From assembly GCA_026936325.1 (NCBI GenBank), contig JAPTHN010000012.1, positions 41,860,537 through 41,924,536 on the forward strand: a DNA stretch of 64,000 nt. Direction: 5' to 3'. The stretch is from Platynereis dumerilii. Taxonomy: Eukaryota; Annelida; Polychaeta; Phyllodocida; Nereididae. The notes under the pieces are model-generated. The model saw nothing but the letters and a program-made list of their open reading frames with translations, was not told the DNA's origin and made no database searches. Shown one piece after another: positions 11,701 through 22,923 of this stretch (within the stretch, counting starts at the first letter, position 1; each line of letters opens with the position of its first letter). Made by a program: the position numbers and the translations under genes.

Positions 11701-14100
11701 CTTTTTTTGGCCTAACCCTATCAGCATGCCTCGGCGGTCCAACATCGGCCCAGCATCAGTCCGATGTCAGCAGCATCGGACCAGCTTCGGGCCGACGTTG
11801 GACCGCCGAGGCATGCTGATAGGGAAAACCCTCTTACCCTGATTTTAATGCAAAAACCCTATTTTTTTGACAAAGTTCTTAAAAAACCCTCTAAAAATTC
11901 ACCCTTAAACATTTATTTCATTACTTTCTGTCCTGTGAAATTGTTGAGCTGGTATGGCAACCCGGTCAAAACTGCCCAGAATAAAGCTTGAGGAGGGTGC
12001 CCAGTGATTGCTCACTGCTCAACTACTGTTTTAGATCAGATTCTGTAATTTAGCCTTGAATTGTTAAACTACAGGAAGTGCACTGTAAAACTGTCACAGT
12101 CAACATTTGAGTCTGCACAGCACTCACTGTGAGATCACAAGAAACTCGCATGGTGATGTCACGTTTGAGAGTGTCATCAAGACATCACAGTGACCTCACA
12201 CCTTGTGATCTCATGCATTGCTACCTCATGCAGAGCTCTCTGAAATCTCACATACTGAGGTCAAAATGTGAGCTCACTACGAGCTCACAGTGAGCTCACA
12301 TATGATGGGGTCACTATGAGATCTCTCTGGGAGGTGACAAAGAAGTCACACAGATATGTCACAGAGAGCTCACATTGTGACCTCATGCATTGCTACCTCA
12401 TGCAGAGCTCACAGAATTCTCACATGCTGAGGTCTAAATGTGAGCTCTCTTTGAGCTCACAGTGAGCTCACAAATGACGGTGCCACTATGAGATCTCACA
12501 GAGAGCTCACACTGTGAGCTTTTTGTGACAGGAAGTGACATCACATGGCCATCACAAAATTCCATCCACCATTTTGAATCAACAAGTAACAGGGAAATTT
12601 GGGAGATGAAATAATGCATGTAAGTACACTTTTATATAGTTTGTAGGTTTGGAAATTATGTAGCATGGGTTTAAACACTTAGTGATTCCACTGACATAGA
12701 AATTAAGCATCCGGAAAATGACAACTATTTGTGTTTTGACAGTTAAATTATACATCAGTTTTGGCACCATCTTTTAACTGCCATTTAGTATCAGGAGCCA
12801 TTGCACTAAACAAACACATACAGTTTTGTCATGTATGACTAGTAATGTTTTCCATTTTAATTGACAATTTATCGTGGAATAATTAGATAATAGACATCAA
12901 CCACACACACAGTATAGGATAATTCAGCCTATATATATATGGGACATTATTGAAGTTGCTGATATATTATATGTAGCACATACATGTATTTGTATTATTT
13001 TTATTTTATTCTTTTCAGGTTGCTGGTTGATATGTATGGATTGGACTACAGGAATGAAGATTGAAGAGATTTGAATAAAGCCCCCCCCCCTCCCAATCCA
13101 GCAATGTGATTTGACAAATAAAATGATTGAACAAACTTGCTATTCTGTATGTGTATTTATCTAACTCTTGAAGAGGTCAATGAGGGTGATATGAGGTCAC
13201 AGGAAGTTCACCCTGCAGAGGTCACAGAAAGTTCACCCTGCAGAGTTGACCTCAGAAAAGGCTCACAGAGAGCTCACAGAAAGCTCACAAGTGGCTCAAA
13301 TGAATCTCACTATGAGACCTCACATTAGCCTCACAGGGAGCTCACAGTGTGACCTCAACTTTTGAGCTCAAATCACCCTCATTGACTGGCTTCAAAATGA
13401 GGTTGATGTGAGGTCTTTTCTGTGAGCTTTCAAGGTGTCTTTGAAGAGCTCACAGATATATCACAGTGAGGTCAAATTGTTGACTGGGACGTTTCAATTG
13501 GAAGTTTTTGCTATAATTGCGTTAATCTCAATACAGAAATTTTGTTTATTAGGACCAAGATTTTTTTGGGAAATCCCTCTAAAAAGGAATACAAAACCCT
13601 GGAACCAATGTACCTGAGGTTGGGAGGTCTGTTTTAGCAGGTCAGCGCTGAATATCAAGATACACAAACGTACTTTACGCTTGTGTGTGGCCTAGATTAA
13701 TAATGTCCCTCAGGCACTCATGATTGGTCCGATTACCGGAAGTCAGCCATTTTACAGCGTTGGCGATGACTGTCACGATTTTAACTTATACCAAACAATT
13801 GCAAAAAAAATTGGAAAAATTCAGGTATTAGTAAAAAATGTTCAATTCGCCGGCACCTTATTATCATCCTTATATTCATAGTGTTAAGAGGAATAGATCA
13901 AACAAAATATTGTTGCGATCAACCAATCCTTGAATATTATCTAAATCAAAATAGGTTTGTTTCAAGGTTTGCCTGATATACTTTTAGAAATAGATGTTGT
14001 AGCTTATACATTAAAGATGCTAATTTGTCTTTTGCTTTTGCCTCTTCAGTACATCATTCAACGACCGGCAGCCGAACTGATTCCATACTACGACTTCTGA
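5769..14100 (+). CDS. 3' half of an unidentified host gene, five coding exons
   Basis: Five exons with consensus AG/GT borders join in a single open frame: 5769-5820, 5959-5988, 10106-10251, 11201-11294 and 14050-14100 (stop TGA at 14098). In exon 10106-10251 only one frame is open, and this fixes the frame of its neighbours. Junction phases are 0, 0, 2 and 0; the first exon enters in phase 2, so more exons lie upstream. The visible C-terminal ~123 residues have no membrane segment and no domain I recognise. They are acidic and tyrosine- and proline-containing, with stretches such as ESYDVVPPNP and IPAKPIPRPK, and end in IPYYDF*. This would fit a cytoplasmic tail with tyrosine motifs and a hydrophobic C-terminus, but that is inference. 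The second exon is a 30-nt microexon. Clean splice sites and an intact frame argue for a live gene. Confidence 0.75.
5959..5988 (+). CDS. 30-nt microexon of the host gene
   Basis: It is preceded by a strong pyrimidine tract ending TTTCAG and followed by GTTTGA, a weaker donor. It encodes LFMSPDHDNQ in phase 0/0, so it can be included or skipped without changing the frame. That is the usual layout of a regulated alternative microexon. Inclusion is unproven. Confidence 0.6.
6035..6345 (+). mobile_element. SINE-like repeat interrupted by a hAT MITE
   Basis: Removing the insertion at 6078-6273 and one target copy leaves a stretch that reads 'gcaggtctagtggtaacatc', then 'ctaggctaccaatcgctgg', then 'attcaggcagggtttgc'. 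This resembles a tRNA-derived SINE head with A-like and B-like boxes. It is degenerate, so SINE status is moderate. 6346-7511 holds nothing recognisable apart from A+T-rich intron sequence. Confidence 0.5.
6078..6273. mobile_element. hAT-type MITE, G-rich, 8-bp target duplication
   Basis: The ends are CAGTGGCGTAACTGGGG and the matching inverted GGACGCCACTG. The flanks carry the perfect 8-bp duplication CATCCTAG (6070-6077 and 6274-6281), diagnostic of hAT-like insertion. The 196-bp interior is long runs of G and C and cannot encode a transposase. A sister copy lies at 36856-37046. Confidence 0.9.
7512..7904. mobile_element. Non-autonomous TA-target element (solo copy)
   Basis: The termini are CAGTACAACCCAATATAAAG and its inverted counterpart ending TTGGGTTGTACTG, flanked by TA at 7510-7511 and 7905-7906; 393 bp. 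An inverted copy of the same family at 48786-50061 contains a further insertion, and this solo copy shows the empty site. No coding capacity. 7905-8657 holds no recognisable gene. Confidence 0.85.
8658..9714. mobile_element. Non-autonomous TA-target element with internal GTGACAACCTGCCCC repeats
   Basis: The TIRs begin GGGGAGACCGGGGCTGGTTG, each end next to TA (8656-8657, 9715-9716). Inside are tandem copies of a ~22-bp unit 'ggggcaggttgtcacacttt' (about 9033-9128) and inverted copies near 9463-9515, so the element is built of many repeats of its own terminal motif. There is no transposase frame. Truncated relatives lie at 22430-22800 and 33748-33772. It interrupts a short A+T-rich repeat that contains the inverted pair around 9860-9897. 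Confidence 0.85.
9859..9898. repeat. Inverted repeat CGAAAATTTACGTA / TACGTAAATTTTCG
   Basis: Two 14-bp arms in near contact could form a hairpin. The surrounding sequence is rich in TTTCGTAC and TTTACGTA words on both sides of the element at 8658-9714. It is probably part of another small repeat split by that insertion. Confidence 0.6.
10549..10740. mobile_element. Foldback MITE
   Basis: Two long arms of about 60 bp (about 10580-10639 and 10658-10719) are almost perfect inverted copies, for example AATTCCTTTGAGCTGACATA and its complement. Weaker inverted similarity extends to about 10549 and 10740. The family could not be set because the outer ends and target duplication are not clear. Confidence 0.75.
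10793..11103. mobile_element. TA-target MITE with ~58-bp TIRs
   Basis: The ends are GTGGAACTCTCCTTTTTCCA and the inverted equivalent GAGAGTTCCAC, each flanked by TA. The inverted arms run about 58 bp, to the word AAACTATTTCCG. The 311-bp interior is non-coding. It lies in the intron between exons 10106-10251 and 11201-11294. Confidence 0.85.
11716..11824. repeat. Long G+C-rich hairpin
   Basis: The arms CCCTATCAGCATGCCTCGGC and its complement pair over about 45 bp, with a short loop around 'gtccgatgtcagcagcatcg'. Much of the arm is built of the word CGATG/CATCGG. It may be a small foldback element nested inside the 2-kb element. Confidence 0.75.
12110..12540. repeat. Array of GAGCTCACA motifs, 172-bp tandem unit
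   Basis: The block is dominated by the palindrome-like words GTGAGCTCAC and GAGATCTCAC. A unit of about 172 bp is repeated: 'ctcatgcattgctacctcat' occurs at about 12210 and 12382, and GAGCTCACAGTGAGCTCACA at about 12282 and 12454. The short open frames in it are by-products of the repeat. Confidence 0.75.
13190..13475. promoter_or_regulatory. Cluster of AGGTCA/AGTTCA half-site-like motifs
   Basis: Two adjacent copies read AGGTCA-5nt-AGTTCA (about 13195 and 13220), matching the DR5 layout bound by retinoid-type nuclear receptors. Further TGACCTC, GAGGTCAA and GTGAGCTC words follow, and the arms GTCAATGAGGGTGAT / ATCACCCTCATTGAC frame the block. Binding is inference; the motifs themselves are visible. 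Confidence 0.35.
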
Positions 14101-15230
14101 GAAGGATTTTCAATGTCAGGACAGCAATCTCGTTTTTCCGCATGGATAGATTCTAGACCAAGACGTATCTACTCAGTGAGACACTCTGATGCCCGAGAGA
14201 ATGGAGGACGATTTGACGAAAAATAACTTCATTTTAAAGAGACATGTTTAATCACAGACTGATACCAAATAAGCCCGAGATCAACTAGGTCTACATGTAG
14301 CTTACCATTTTGATAGAGAGGTTTGTTGCACACATACCTATATATTTTCCCTTTTAAAAATTTGGAATGCGACGCCGCTGAAAATTTCCATTTCCATCAT
14401 TGGCAAAACCTCTCTGGTAGCCTCTATATTTTGAAAGGCATCTACACGTCTAGAATCTATCATTTTACCTTTTTATTTTTCGTCCAAGAAAATCTGTGAT
14501 TGCATAGCATGAAGTAAGATGCTCTTTCGTGCGATGACCAAGGGTGCTATGACATTTTTTTACCGAACAAAACTTCAATTTCAAGATGGTCGTTTGAAAC
14601 CATTTTTTCCGAATTTGACTATTCTGTGCTGGGTTACTGATGAATTGTTATTATTTGTGCTGGTCTATCATTGTTTGTTGTTGCTATTGTTTACATGTTA
14701 TGTCTTTATCAAGTTATTTATTAGAGTTTTGTCTACAGCCAATTTCTGTGAGACCACGGGACTTAATCATAATTACACCATTTTATTATTACACCATAAC
14801 CAGAGAAGCTTACTATTTTTTAACAGAGGGGATGCAAAATATTTTTTTCATTATACAATTTTTAATTATGTAGCCTGTATGTATGTGTATTTGTTTATAG
14901 CTTTTATACTTTTATGAAAAGAATTTTTTTTTTAAATCACAAAAAAATATACCCGGTGACGAAAAAATTGTATAGGATTGGTGCATTATGTTAGGGGTTT
15001 TCATGACGTATTTGTTTAACATTATTTTAGTAACTTGTTTACTGTGCACATAATGTATATTTAATTCAGTTTGCCACTCCTTTTCAAAGTGACAATTTTG
15101 TCAAGTTATTGTTGTACGGTGTTTGTATATCATAAATCTTATACCGTGTTAGGCACATAATTATATAATATTATATATGTTGTTTTATTTATTTGTTTAT
15201 ATAATAAACTGAGCACAAAATGCATGATAC
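14101..15230 (+). other. 3' UTR and poly(A) site of the host gene
   Basis: After the stop at 14098-14100 the sequence turns A+T-rich without introns. The first good poly(A) hexamer near the end is AATAAA at 15203-15208. The 132-codon open frame at 14519-14917 is hydrophobic, overlaps another frame, and has no recognisable domain; I regard it as UTR noise. Confidence 0.6.
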
Positions 15231-15479
15231 ATGTACGTCGGCTTTTTTTCTCTTTTTTTTACCCACTTCAAGTTGCTGGAGCAGGAGTAGGTATTGTGAC
15301 AGATTGTCCACTTGGGGCGTATTTGGTGAATTGAACTAGGGCGCCACCTGCCGTATTATTACAATATAAGACCATAATTTTCATTCACTTGGCCTCAATT
15401 TGCGCGGTTCAAACAAAGAGGGTAAACAAACTCAGCTTTAGGTTCAAACAACTCTATAATTCTCATTCTTACAACATTG

Positions 15480-16530
15480 GTTTACAATTGCCCACATATT
15501 TTTTTTTTTATTCCTTTATTTCAACTCCCATGAGGGAAATATAACATGTGTATAAATACATTGAGCAGTATAAAAATGATGAGGCGAAAGTAAACAATAT
15601 ATATACATGTAAAAGTTATAAAACAATAAGTGATAAAAACATAGACTATGGATAAAAATTATGTGACTCAGAAACATTTCAGCAACAAGCTAGCGAGGAA
15701 GTGTTCATCAGAATAAGGTTTAACATGGTTGTCATGTAATAGTAAGTGACGCAAGGAATCGCTGATGCCATCTTGACTAGAGTGATTAACAATTTTTGGA
15801 GGACTGGTTATTATCGTTTTCATAGCTATGTGTTTTTTTGAAAACTTCGTTTTGCAGTTAAACCGTGACATCATTGGGTATCTGTCAATGTGATTGGTCT
15901 AATCTTCAATCTGTGACACATCAGTTCAGAGTTTGACATCACAGTTAATGACAAAGGAATTTAAAACTGTCAGGCAATGTCACTATTTGTGTACAACCAA
16001 AACAAACAATGCAGGTCTGAGTTGAGAGTTGCACCTCATTAATTGTTTTCCAAACAAAATGCGTTACTGTTTTTCACAGGACAGCAGTCATCAAAATTTC
16101 AAACAACATTTTTTGTCAGTAATTGCAACTTTCCTTTGAGGCTAAGTAGTCTGTTTGGTTCAGTTACAGTGCATAGTGAAACATAATCATCCATGTGTCA
16201 CTGCACTTTGACAGTTTGCTGAAATCTGTGCTTGTAATAAACAAAATTATTCAACTTAATCTCCGACATCACAGTTTTGGAATGAAGCAAATTTCCGACT
16301 TGAAAAACATGTAGCTATGAAAACGATAATAATAATTTAACGGCGGAGTGACCTGCTCTAAGAACTCTTGCTACGAGTGAATCCTTGGTCAATCTGCCAT
16401 TGATAATGAAATCTGCAAGGGCTCTGCTTTGAAGCAACCTGGTTGGTGAGCTGACACGAAAGACTCTGTGTAGAAGACCGGCAGTACTCTTACTGAGTAA
16501 ATCTGTGACTGGTGGCACACGCACCCTCTT
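15480..16530 (-). repeat. Unclassified repeat split by a palindromic insertion
   Basis: The words ATTATCGTTTTCATAGCTATG (about 15809) and its complement (about 16312) face each other, and the inner ends are also inverted, giving a palindromic element of roughly 15805-16335. On the minus strand, short frames on both sides (16524-16315 and 15874-15668) are hydrophobic and helix-like but match nothing I know. They could be a LINE C-terminus or chance. Confidence 0.4.
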
Positions 16531-16594
16531 GATGATGTTTCCTTGAGTTGTCTTCAGTAGATTCAGTTCCTTCGTATTTAGAGAGATACTGTCA

Positions 16595-16695
16595 GCAGGG
16601 TTGCGATTTTTATTGATTTTTATAAAAAAATCAGATTTTTTAGATTTAAATCGGATTTTTTTAATTTAAATCGGATTTAAATCATTAATGGAAAA
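16595..16695. repeat. GATTTAAATC-rich repeat end
   Basis: 'cagggttgcgatttttattg' is followed by repeated words GATTTAAATCGGATTT. Such CAGGGTTG + GATTTAAATC ends are common in short hAT-like elements, but no partner end or target duplication was found here. Confidence 0.45.
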
Positions 16696-16699
16696 TGTT

Positions 16700-19600
16700 C
16701 TTTTTCCGTATCAATTTCACCAACTGTTATTCATTTTTATGCATTGACGTATTATGAATAACACATATATGGATGTCAATAAGGCATATATATAATAGTT
16801 GTGTTTAAATTAGAGAAATTATAATGCAAAATTATGAAATCAAAGCAGGTGATGTATTAAATATAATAATCATAATGTAAGCTATGGCAGCAGTTCCACA
16901 TTTTGATACGGATGTGTTAATAAATGTCTTTTTCTCTGAACATCAATCATAACTTTACAGCTTACTTGTAATAGAAGTACTCCTTCTAAAAGATAAAAAG
17001 GGATGTCAAAACGAGTCATCACTTTCCCTACTCTGCAATGAACTGAACTCACGAGTGGAGTCACCTTTTGTTTGTGATGAGCTTGTGATGAGTAGATATA
17101 CAGAGTATGAAACTAGCATTTCACCTACTTTCATGGGCTGGTTTATCCTCAAATTGACACATTTTAAAGAATTGACAAAGTCTTACCTGATGTTTTTCTT
17201 GCTCCATGCAACTGCCTTGTTTTATGGGGCAGGCCAAAGGTTGTTGTCACCTCTGTATTTTAATGAAAACCACCTCTTTCCAAAGCTAGCACAGCTATAT
17301 AGGGTCTTTGGCCTCGGCCAACAATGGCTGCCAGTGGATAATCAAAACAACAGCCAAGGACAAAATTTAATTCTGAGATTTAGCAACAGGGGGTCAATCA
17401 CTTCTACTAGGCATGACAGCTCCTGGTGAGAAATGTAATTACAATCCACAGCTGCATTGCAATGGATCATTTGCATTACTGTGACTGCATATGTGATAAA
17501 GATAATTGCTATTACAAGGTCTTGCAAATTTGAATTATTACAAGCAATAAAGAAAACATGACAAAAGGAAAAGCTCCATTTAGAATTTTTTTAAAATCTC
17601 CTCTTCCAAACTTTTAGAGACCATGACATTTTTTAAAGACTCTGTTGACAGTAAGTAAAGATTGTAAAGTCCAGGAGAAACACAAAAGCTGCCCATTCGC
17701 CATTCATTTACAAATGTCATGTGCATAAAAGTACAAGAAGTGTCAGCGGAAAACAGATCTGGGCCTATCACTCTAAAAATGTTACTGTGAAGTGCTGCCT
17801 CTGGTGGAAATATCGGTGGTGTGTCACTCCATTTGTATGTCTAGCATATTGACTGCATGCCTTCCTGCGATATACTGACCACCAAAAATTCTATTTTACT
17901 AGAATTCCAACACTCCAACCCTGGTAGGTTGCCATTTTGGTGAAATTTCTGTGACAGAAGAATGAATTATGTAATCTGAGTGAACATTTATGATTTTACA
18001 AAATACACCAGATATACAACTAGAATGGAGTGCATGAGATGCACAAAAGTATCTCTGCTAGGAAAATAAATAGATTCTAATCATTCTATTTGACTCATCT
18101 TGAACTAAATAATTTTTGGTAGGGATCTCTGAACGAGGTGTTGCATGATTTAGGAATGACTATTTGGTGTGAAATAAACTAGATGGGAGCATTACGAGCA
18201 GGGGGTCAGCAGTGATTGCCAGACAGATAGTGTTTGCTGTAAGTCATAAAAACTTTGACCCTAGGGTTAGCCCCAACCTACGGGTGTCCCCTGAGGTGCC
18301 CCCTCCTTTTGGGTTGTCCCACTGTCCCACCCTTAAGGAGTATCCCCACCCTACCCCTCAGGGTTACCCCAGCAGGGCACACCCTTATCTATCTACTTTT
18401 CTATAGATCTATCTATAGATGTAACTGGTCCTCTCGTGCCAATTAAAAGCTGGGGTAGCCAAGAGCCTTGAAGACTAACAAAATCTCTATCTCCCAGCAC
18501 TGACAATAAATTCCTCCTCTGCCATCACCTAGTGGACATAAAGGAAACTAAGCATCTATACACCACCTAGCAGGAAAAGCAGGAACTACTCCAAAGTGTG
18601 ATTGATCTTCAAAGTAAAATAAGCAAATAAGCTCGAAATAAAGTCAGATTTTATCAAGGAAAAGAGTCAAGTGCATGCAATTATGTATGATGGAGCACAC
18701 AGGTACTCAGTTGAAGAAAAATGAATGAATGAATGAATGAATAAGTGGAGCAGAGTAAGTGTGACAGTGTGACAGTGTGACAGTGTGACATGGGACGGGA
18801 TTCTAGGAAGCCAGGACTAACAAGATCTCTGTCTCCTAGCAGAGATAATACTACATGGCCTGCACATTATCAAGGGTTAATTATCTGATCATGCAGATTG
18901 GAAACTCTAAAAAAGTCAAAAGTATCTATTCTTTGCTAACTCAGGAGCAAAAATGAAAAAAAAAGGCCCATCGTCTCACAACCATGCAGAGTAATGAAAT
19001 AAAAATTAAGAGGAGACTTTCAGTATGCTGACCTAAAAGTAATGTCATAAATATTATCATTGACCAAAAGAAGCACACATGAACCTGTTTTTTAGAAACA
19101 TCTTTAAGCAACTACACAGGTCTTCAGGCTACCAGGACCATATTTCAGTGCAGTGCATGAAGTGAAGCCATGGAATGTCAGCTGGCATTATGTTGTACAA
19201 AATCAGTGTTGTGTGTTATCTAATCCTTTTTTCCAAGTGTAATATCAGATTATTCTAATTAATGATTTTGTTGATGACAGTGATCACTTGGTTTGGAAGT
19301 GATCATCAGGTTTGGCCTTGTTTGTCATTTGAGGTGTGTTGCTTAAATTTTGCTTAAAACTAGGCAGACAATTATAACAAAAATATCACCATTCATGAAA
19401 TAATTTTACAACAATTCCTGAATGATTTGCAACCAAGTAATTGATCATTTTGGACAAATCATTTTTCATCCAATCACAGCATTTGTTTATTTGCTGCAAA
19501 ATCATTGATGCATGGATAGCTTCAGTGAGTTGGATGGCCCTACATGAAATGGTAAATGAGTTGACTGCCTCCTTCAACAGGAGGATTTCTGTTTATAACT

Positions 19601-20680
19601 ATGAAGCTGGCACCCATAAATGGATGAAATCATTGCAGAAATACACAAGGATGGTGTTCAATTCGTTTTTCAGGTGGGTCATGCCTTATATAGATAATAA
19701 TCAGCACACTAAATTTTATAAACAAATCTTTCAATATGGCCTATCATTCATACCCTTGTTAATAATATAGACACACATCACAAGCTCACAACTTTTTTTT
19801 GAAAACACTCGTGCTTAGAGCTCACTGACATGAGTCAGATCGATTGCAGTTTCTGTTATGGATTCAAGAGGGCAGCACATACACAATTTTGTGAACCCTT
19901 TGAGCTCTAAGTTAAGAGTGTGGTCAAGGTATGATAATTTAGTGTAAATAGATGTGAAGCCATTCAGAGTCAGCTTGAAACTGTTTTAATGTCAATTGAA
20001 ACAATCAGCAGTTGTACACAGGAGTGTGAAATACAACTGTTCATGAAGAAGTGAAACAGTTCACGTGGATTGCGGTTTGACATGTGTGAACAACTGCCAC
20101 AATACCAAGTTGGCCTTTGCTGTATGCTATTGGTCAAAATTATGACATCATTTTTTCCAGCAAACATCACTTGCTTGAAGCAAGCTGAAAAAAAGTGACA
20201 CGCAATGGGCAACTTGACCAATCACCTGGCAGGATTTTCTGATGTCAGACCCGAATTTTTGCTAAATATTTTGTTATTTGAGAAATGTCTACAAATATGA
20301 AATCACCTGTAAACCCAAAAAATTAACACAAACATAAATGTGTGCTTTATACATACTGTTTCATCAATTTTGGTCTGAAAACACTTACTTTGTGTGGAAC
20401 TGTGGACTTGTTTTGTTGTTCACGGTTCACCGGTGAGAATTGAATCTAAGTTTCGATTAAGAACAGTAGTGATCATCTGTCACTCACAAATTAATTCATG
20501 GGAAAGCTTTTTATCTTTTTTTCATGCATTAAGTCACCACGAATCTTCCCTGTCCTCAATCTTGCTCTGAACTGCTTTGGTGACATCACCATGGCCATTG
20601 TTGCTATTATTGTGGTTATGACATCACTATGGTCAGCTGACCAGTAATTTCTCAAATTTAGGCTGTTGTAGGATTAGGGC
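16700..20680. other. No gene recognised
   Basis: Only short unsupported open frames were found (for example 17055-17429 plus and 19441-19770 plus). They overlap frames on the other strand and lack splice or domain support. Simple repeats occur at 18721-18741 (ATGA)n and 18763-18790 (GTGTGACA)n, and 18250-18400 is a C-rich stretch of CCCC-containing words. Confidence 0.5.
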
Positions 20681-20689
20681 CTTTTACAG

Positions 20690-21072
20690 AGGTATATATT
20701 TTTCACTATTTGGCATGTACAAAAATTTGTAAAGCAGCAAAAACGAACATATACACGATATTTGCATTCGTGTAAGTGATAAATATTGCTATTCACAAAT
20801 TTGTGTATGTGTAATTACGAACATTGCAACCTTAAACTTGGCTAAAACTAACTCTAAACCTAATTTTACCACTAAACCCTAATTGTATGGCACTTCCACG
20901 ACTGTTGGTATTGGCAGATACACAAATGACTAATAAATTACATTCACGAGTGTTAGTTTTTACCTCGACACGAGCGCCTATGCTCGTTTTTTCATGTCCA
21001 CAAATTTGTACTTGCTCGTTTTTACACCTCCATGAATTTGTGAACATGTCAAATAATGAAAAATATATAAAT
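20690..21072. mobile_element. MITE-like repeat, TATATATTTTTCA inverted ends
   Basis: The left end 'tatatttttcactatttggc' is matched by an inverted right end 'gtcaaataatgaaaaatata', with about 36 bp of imperfect TIR. Inside are many ACAAATTTGTG and TTCGTG words and a CTAAACCCTAATT block. A relative in the opposite orientation lies at 33412-33745 and an end fragment at about 22806-22860. Confidence 0.65.
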
Positions 21073-21079
21073 GTTTTAC

Positions 21080-22430
21080 ATGGATACTAAATTTTCTCAA
21101 GCAGTGAAAAAATGTTTTTATTAATATGTTAAAATGTTGAATTTAAAGTGAGATTTTTAGATTTTTATGGTCCCTCACTGTACTTGTTGCAGGATGACTT
21201 TCAAAATGGCTGACAAAAGCTGAAAGTACCTCTTAGAAAATTTTATTTTGCCTGGGAAAGTTATTCTCGTTAGTACCAGGTCATTTTATGACAAAAAATC
21301 TGAGATTTCCTGGTAACTGCTGGTGTACGATAGGACTCAAGCCAAGCCCTGGAGAAGGCTGAAATAGGCTTTTTTCTTTCGACCAGTACGGAAAAACTAC
21401 GTGCAGCAGCTTCATGAAATTTACATATGTTCTAGACTGGGTATTTTCCTACAAATTTGAGAATTTCAGGGTAATGAACTCCTATTTGAATGCGTATGAT
21501 CAACTGGAAATAGGCGTGTTAACACTGCAAAAATGGTGCTCTCCCTTTATATTATATGTGTAATATTAAGTACTAGATTTACCCATAATAAAAGCCAGGA
21601 CAATAGTGCATTGTTATGTAGAGTGCAACCCAGCTGCCTGCATGCAATGCATTTTGGGTGAGTGAAATGCGTTGATTCACTGTAGACAGTGGGTTTAGGA
21701 GTGAAATGGTGAAGCAGGTGGCAGACCAGGATATGAAACGATAGAATTGAAGGCAAGGGTTTGGAAGAGCTTTAAAATAAGGGTAATATTACGCAGATGT
21801 GATGAGTAGAGGCTGGCTGTGGAGTGTGTGGATGTTTTTGGCGGGAAATGGACCTGTGGCGCCAGTCCCTGGCGATGTGATAAGCGGAACTAATGAGCAG
21901 ATTCATGCGCCCCTGGTGGCAGAGAACAGTTGGCGTAGAAAACGTAAATAAGACAGCAGTGGAACTGCTTTCTGCTGGTGTCAGAAGGACAGGAGAGATC
22001 AATAAGGATAGGTGGAGAGTTTAGGTGAGTGGCATTGCTCGGGGAGGAGTTTTTAGCTGTTGAAGGTGTGAGCATGTCACCCATGATTTTTGCATCTTAT
22101 ACCCGGCAGGGATATATAAGCTTAGAAGTACCTATGGTCATAACCATTGTTAAAAAATATCACCCTAGAAGGGTGGTATTTTTTACAATATCATAGGCCC
22201 AGATATTTTGGCACAAAACAGTGATATTCACATCCAACAAGGTGATAATACCTATTAGGACCAGGCTTTTAAACCAAAAGAATAACACAAACATAAATGT
22301 GTGCTTTATATATGCTGTTGATGACTGAAGATGTATGCAGATATTGCAAATTTATATATACAATTTTCAAAAAAATCATTAAAATCCTACTCCAGATCAG
22401 AATGCTTTCTTGCTGATAGGCAAGCCTTCA
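21080..22430. other. No gene recognised; small hairpin at 22147-22182
   Basis: No frame or splice pattern could be supported. The one clear structure is an inverted repeat with arms AAAAAATATCACCCT / AGGGTGGTATTTTTT around 22147-22182. Confidence 0.5.
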
Positions 22431-22800
22431 ATTGTAGCAACCTTGTACAATGTAGCGTGTTTCTTAAGGTCTTCACTGGGCATGTAAAGGATTTCTCATA
22501 TGTCCAAAATAACTTTTCCTGGTCAAGATCTGCCCTAAAGAGTTCCACTTCCTGCATTCGAGCTCATAACCAAAAGTGTGACAACCTGCCCCGAGAGTGT
22601 GACAACCTGCCCCGAATTGTGAATTTAAAAAAATGTCCAATAGGACATCAAGATTTTGAATGATATACATGTAGGTATATATTCACCAGATAGGTTTAAG
22701 TCACTCCCCTTTTGCCATTCATACAGAATGGCAGTGCTCCTGCATGCTTTATAGAGAAATAGTAGCCTGTTTAAGTTTTACAAACTGTGACAACCTGCCC
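22430..22800 (+). repeat. Truncated relative of the 8658-9714 element
   Basis: It matches the right part of that element in the same order: the words 'ccaaaataacttttcctggt' and 'cacttcctgcattcgagctc', then two tandem 'gtgacaacctgccccga' units and a terminal 'gtgacaacctgcccctgtg'. The terminus is then replaced by the end of a TATATATTTTTCA-type repeat. Confidence 0.75.
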
Positions 22801-22923
22801 CTGTGCATGTATATATTTTTCAACATTTGGCACATACACGAATGTGTGTAGGTGTAACAAGAAATTCTTTAAAAAAAATAATTGTAGGAACCATTGTGTG
22901 AAATATGAGGTTTCTTCAAACAC

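Larger units (their letters stand above)
11663..13631. mobile_element. ~2-kb unclassified element with CAGACCTCCCAACC ends
   Basis: Both ends carry CAGACCTCCCAACC in inverted orientation. Behind each end are similar A/C-rich words (CCCTCTAAAA, AAACCCT). No clear target duplication and no transposase were found, so the superfamily is open (hAT-like by the CAG start). It contains the hairpin 11716-11824 and two blocks of GAGCTCACA/AGGTCA motifs (about 12110-12540 and 13180-13475). It sits in the last intron of the host gene. Confidence 0.6.

Noticed and set aside
14519-14917. 132-codon hydrophobic open frame as a membrane protein gene
   Set aside because: It lies within the 3' UTR of the host gene, is low-complexity Leu/Phe/Tyr from T-rich DNA, and is overlapped by another frame.
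17055-17429. 124-codon open frame
   Set aside because: No domain, opposite-strand frames of similar length, no splice or regulatory support.
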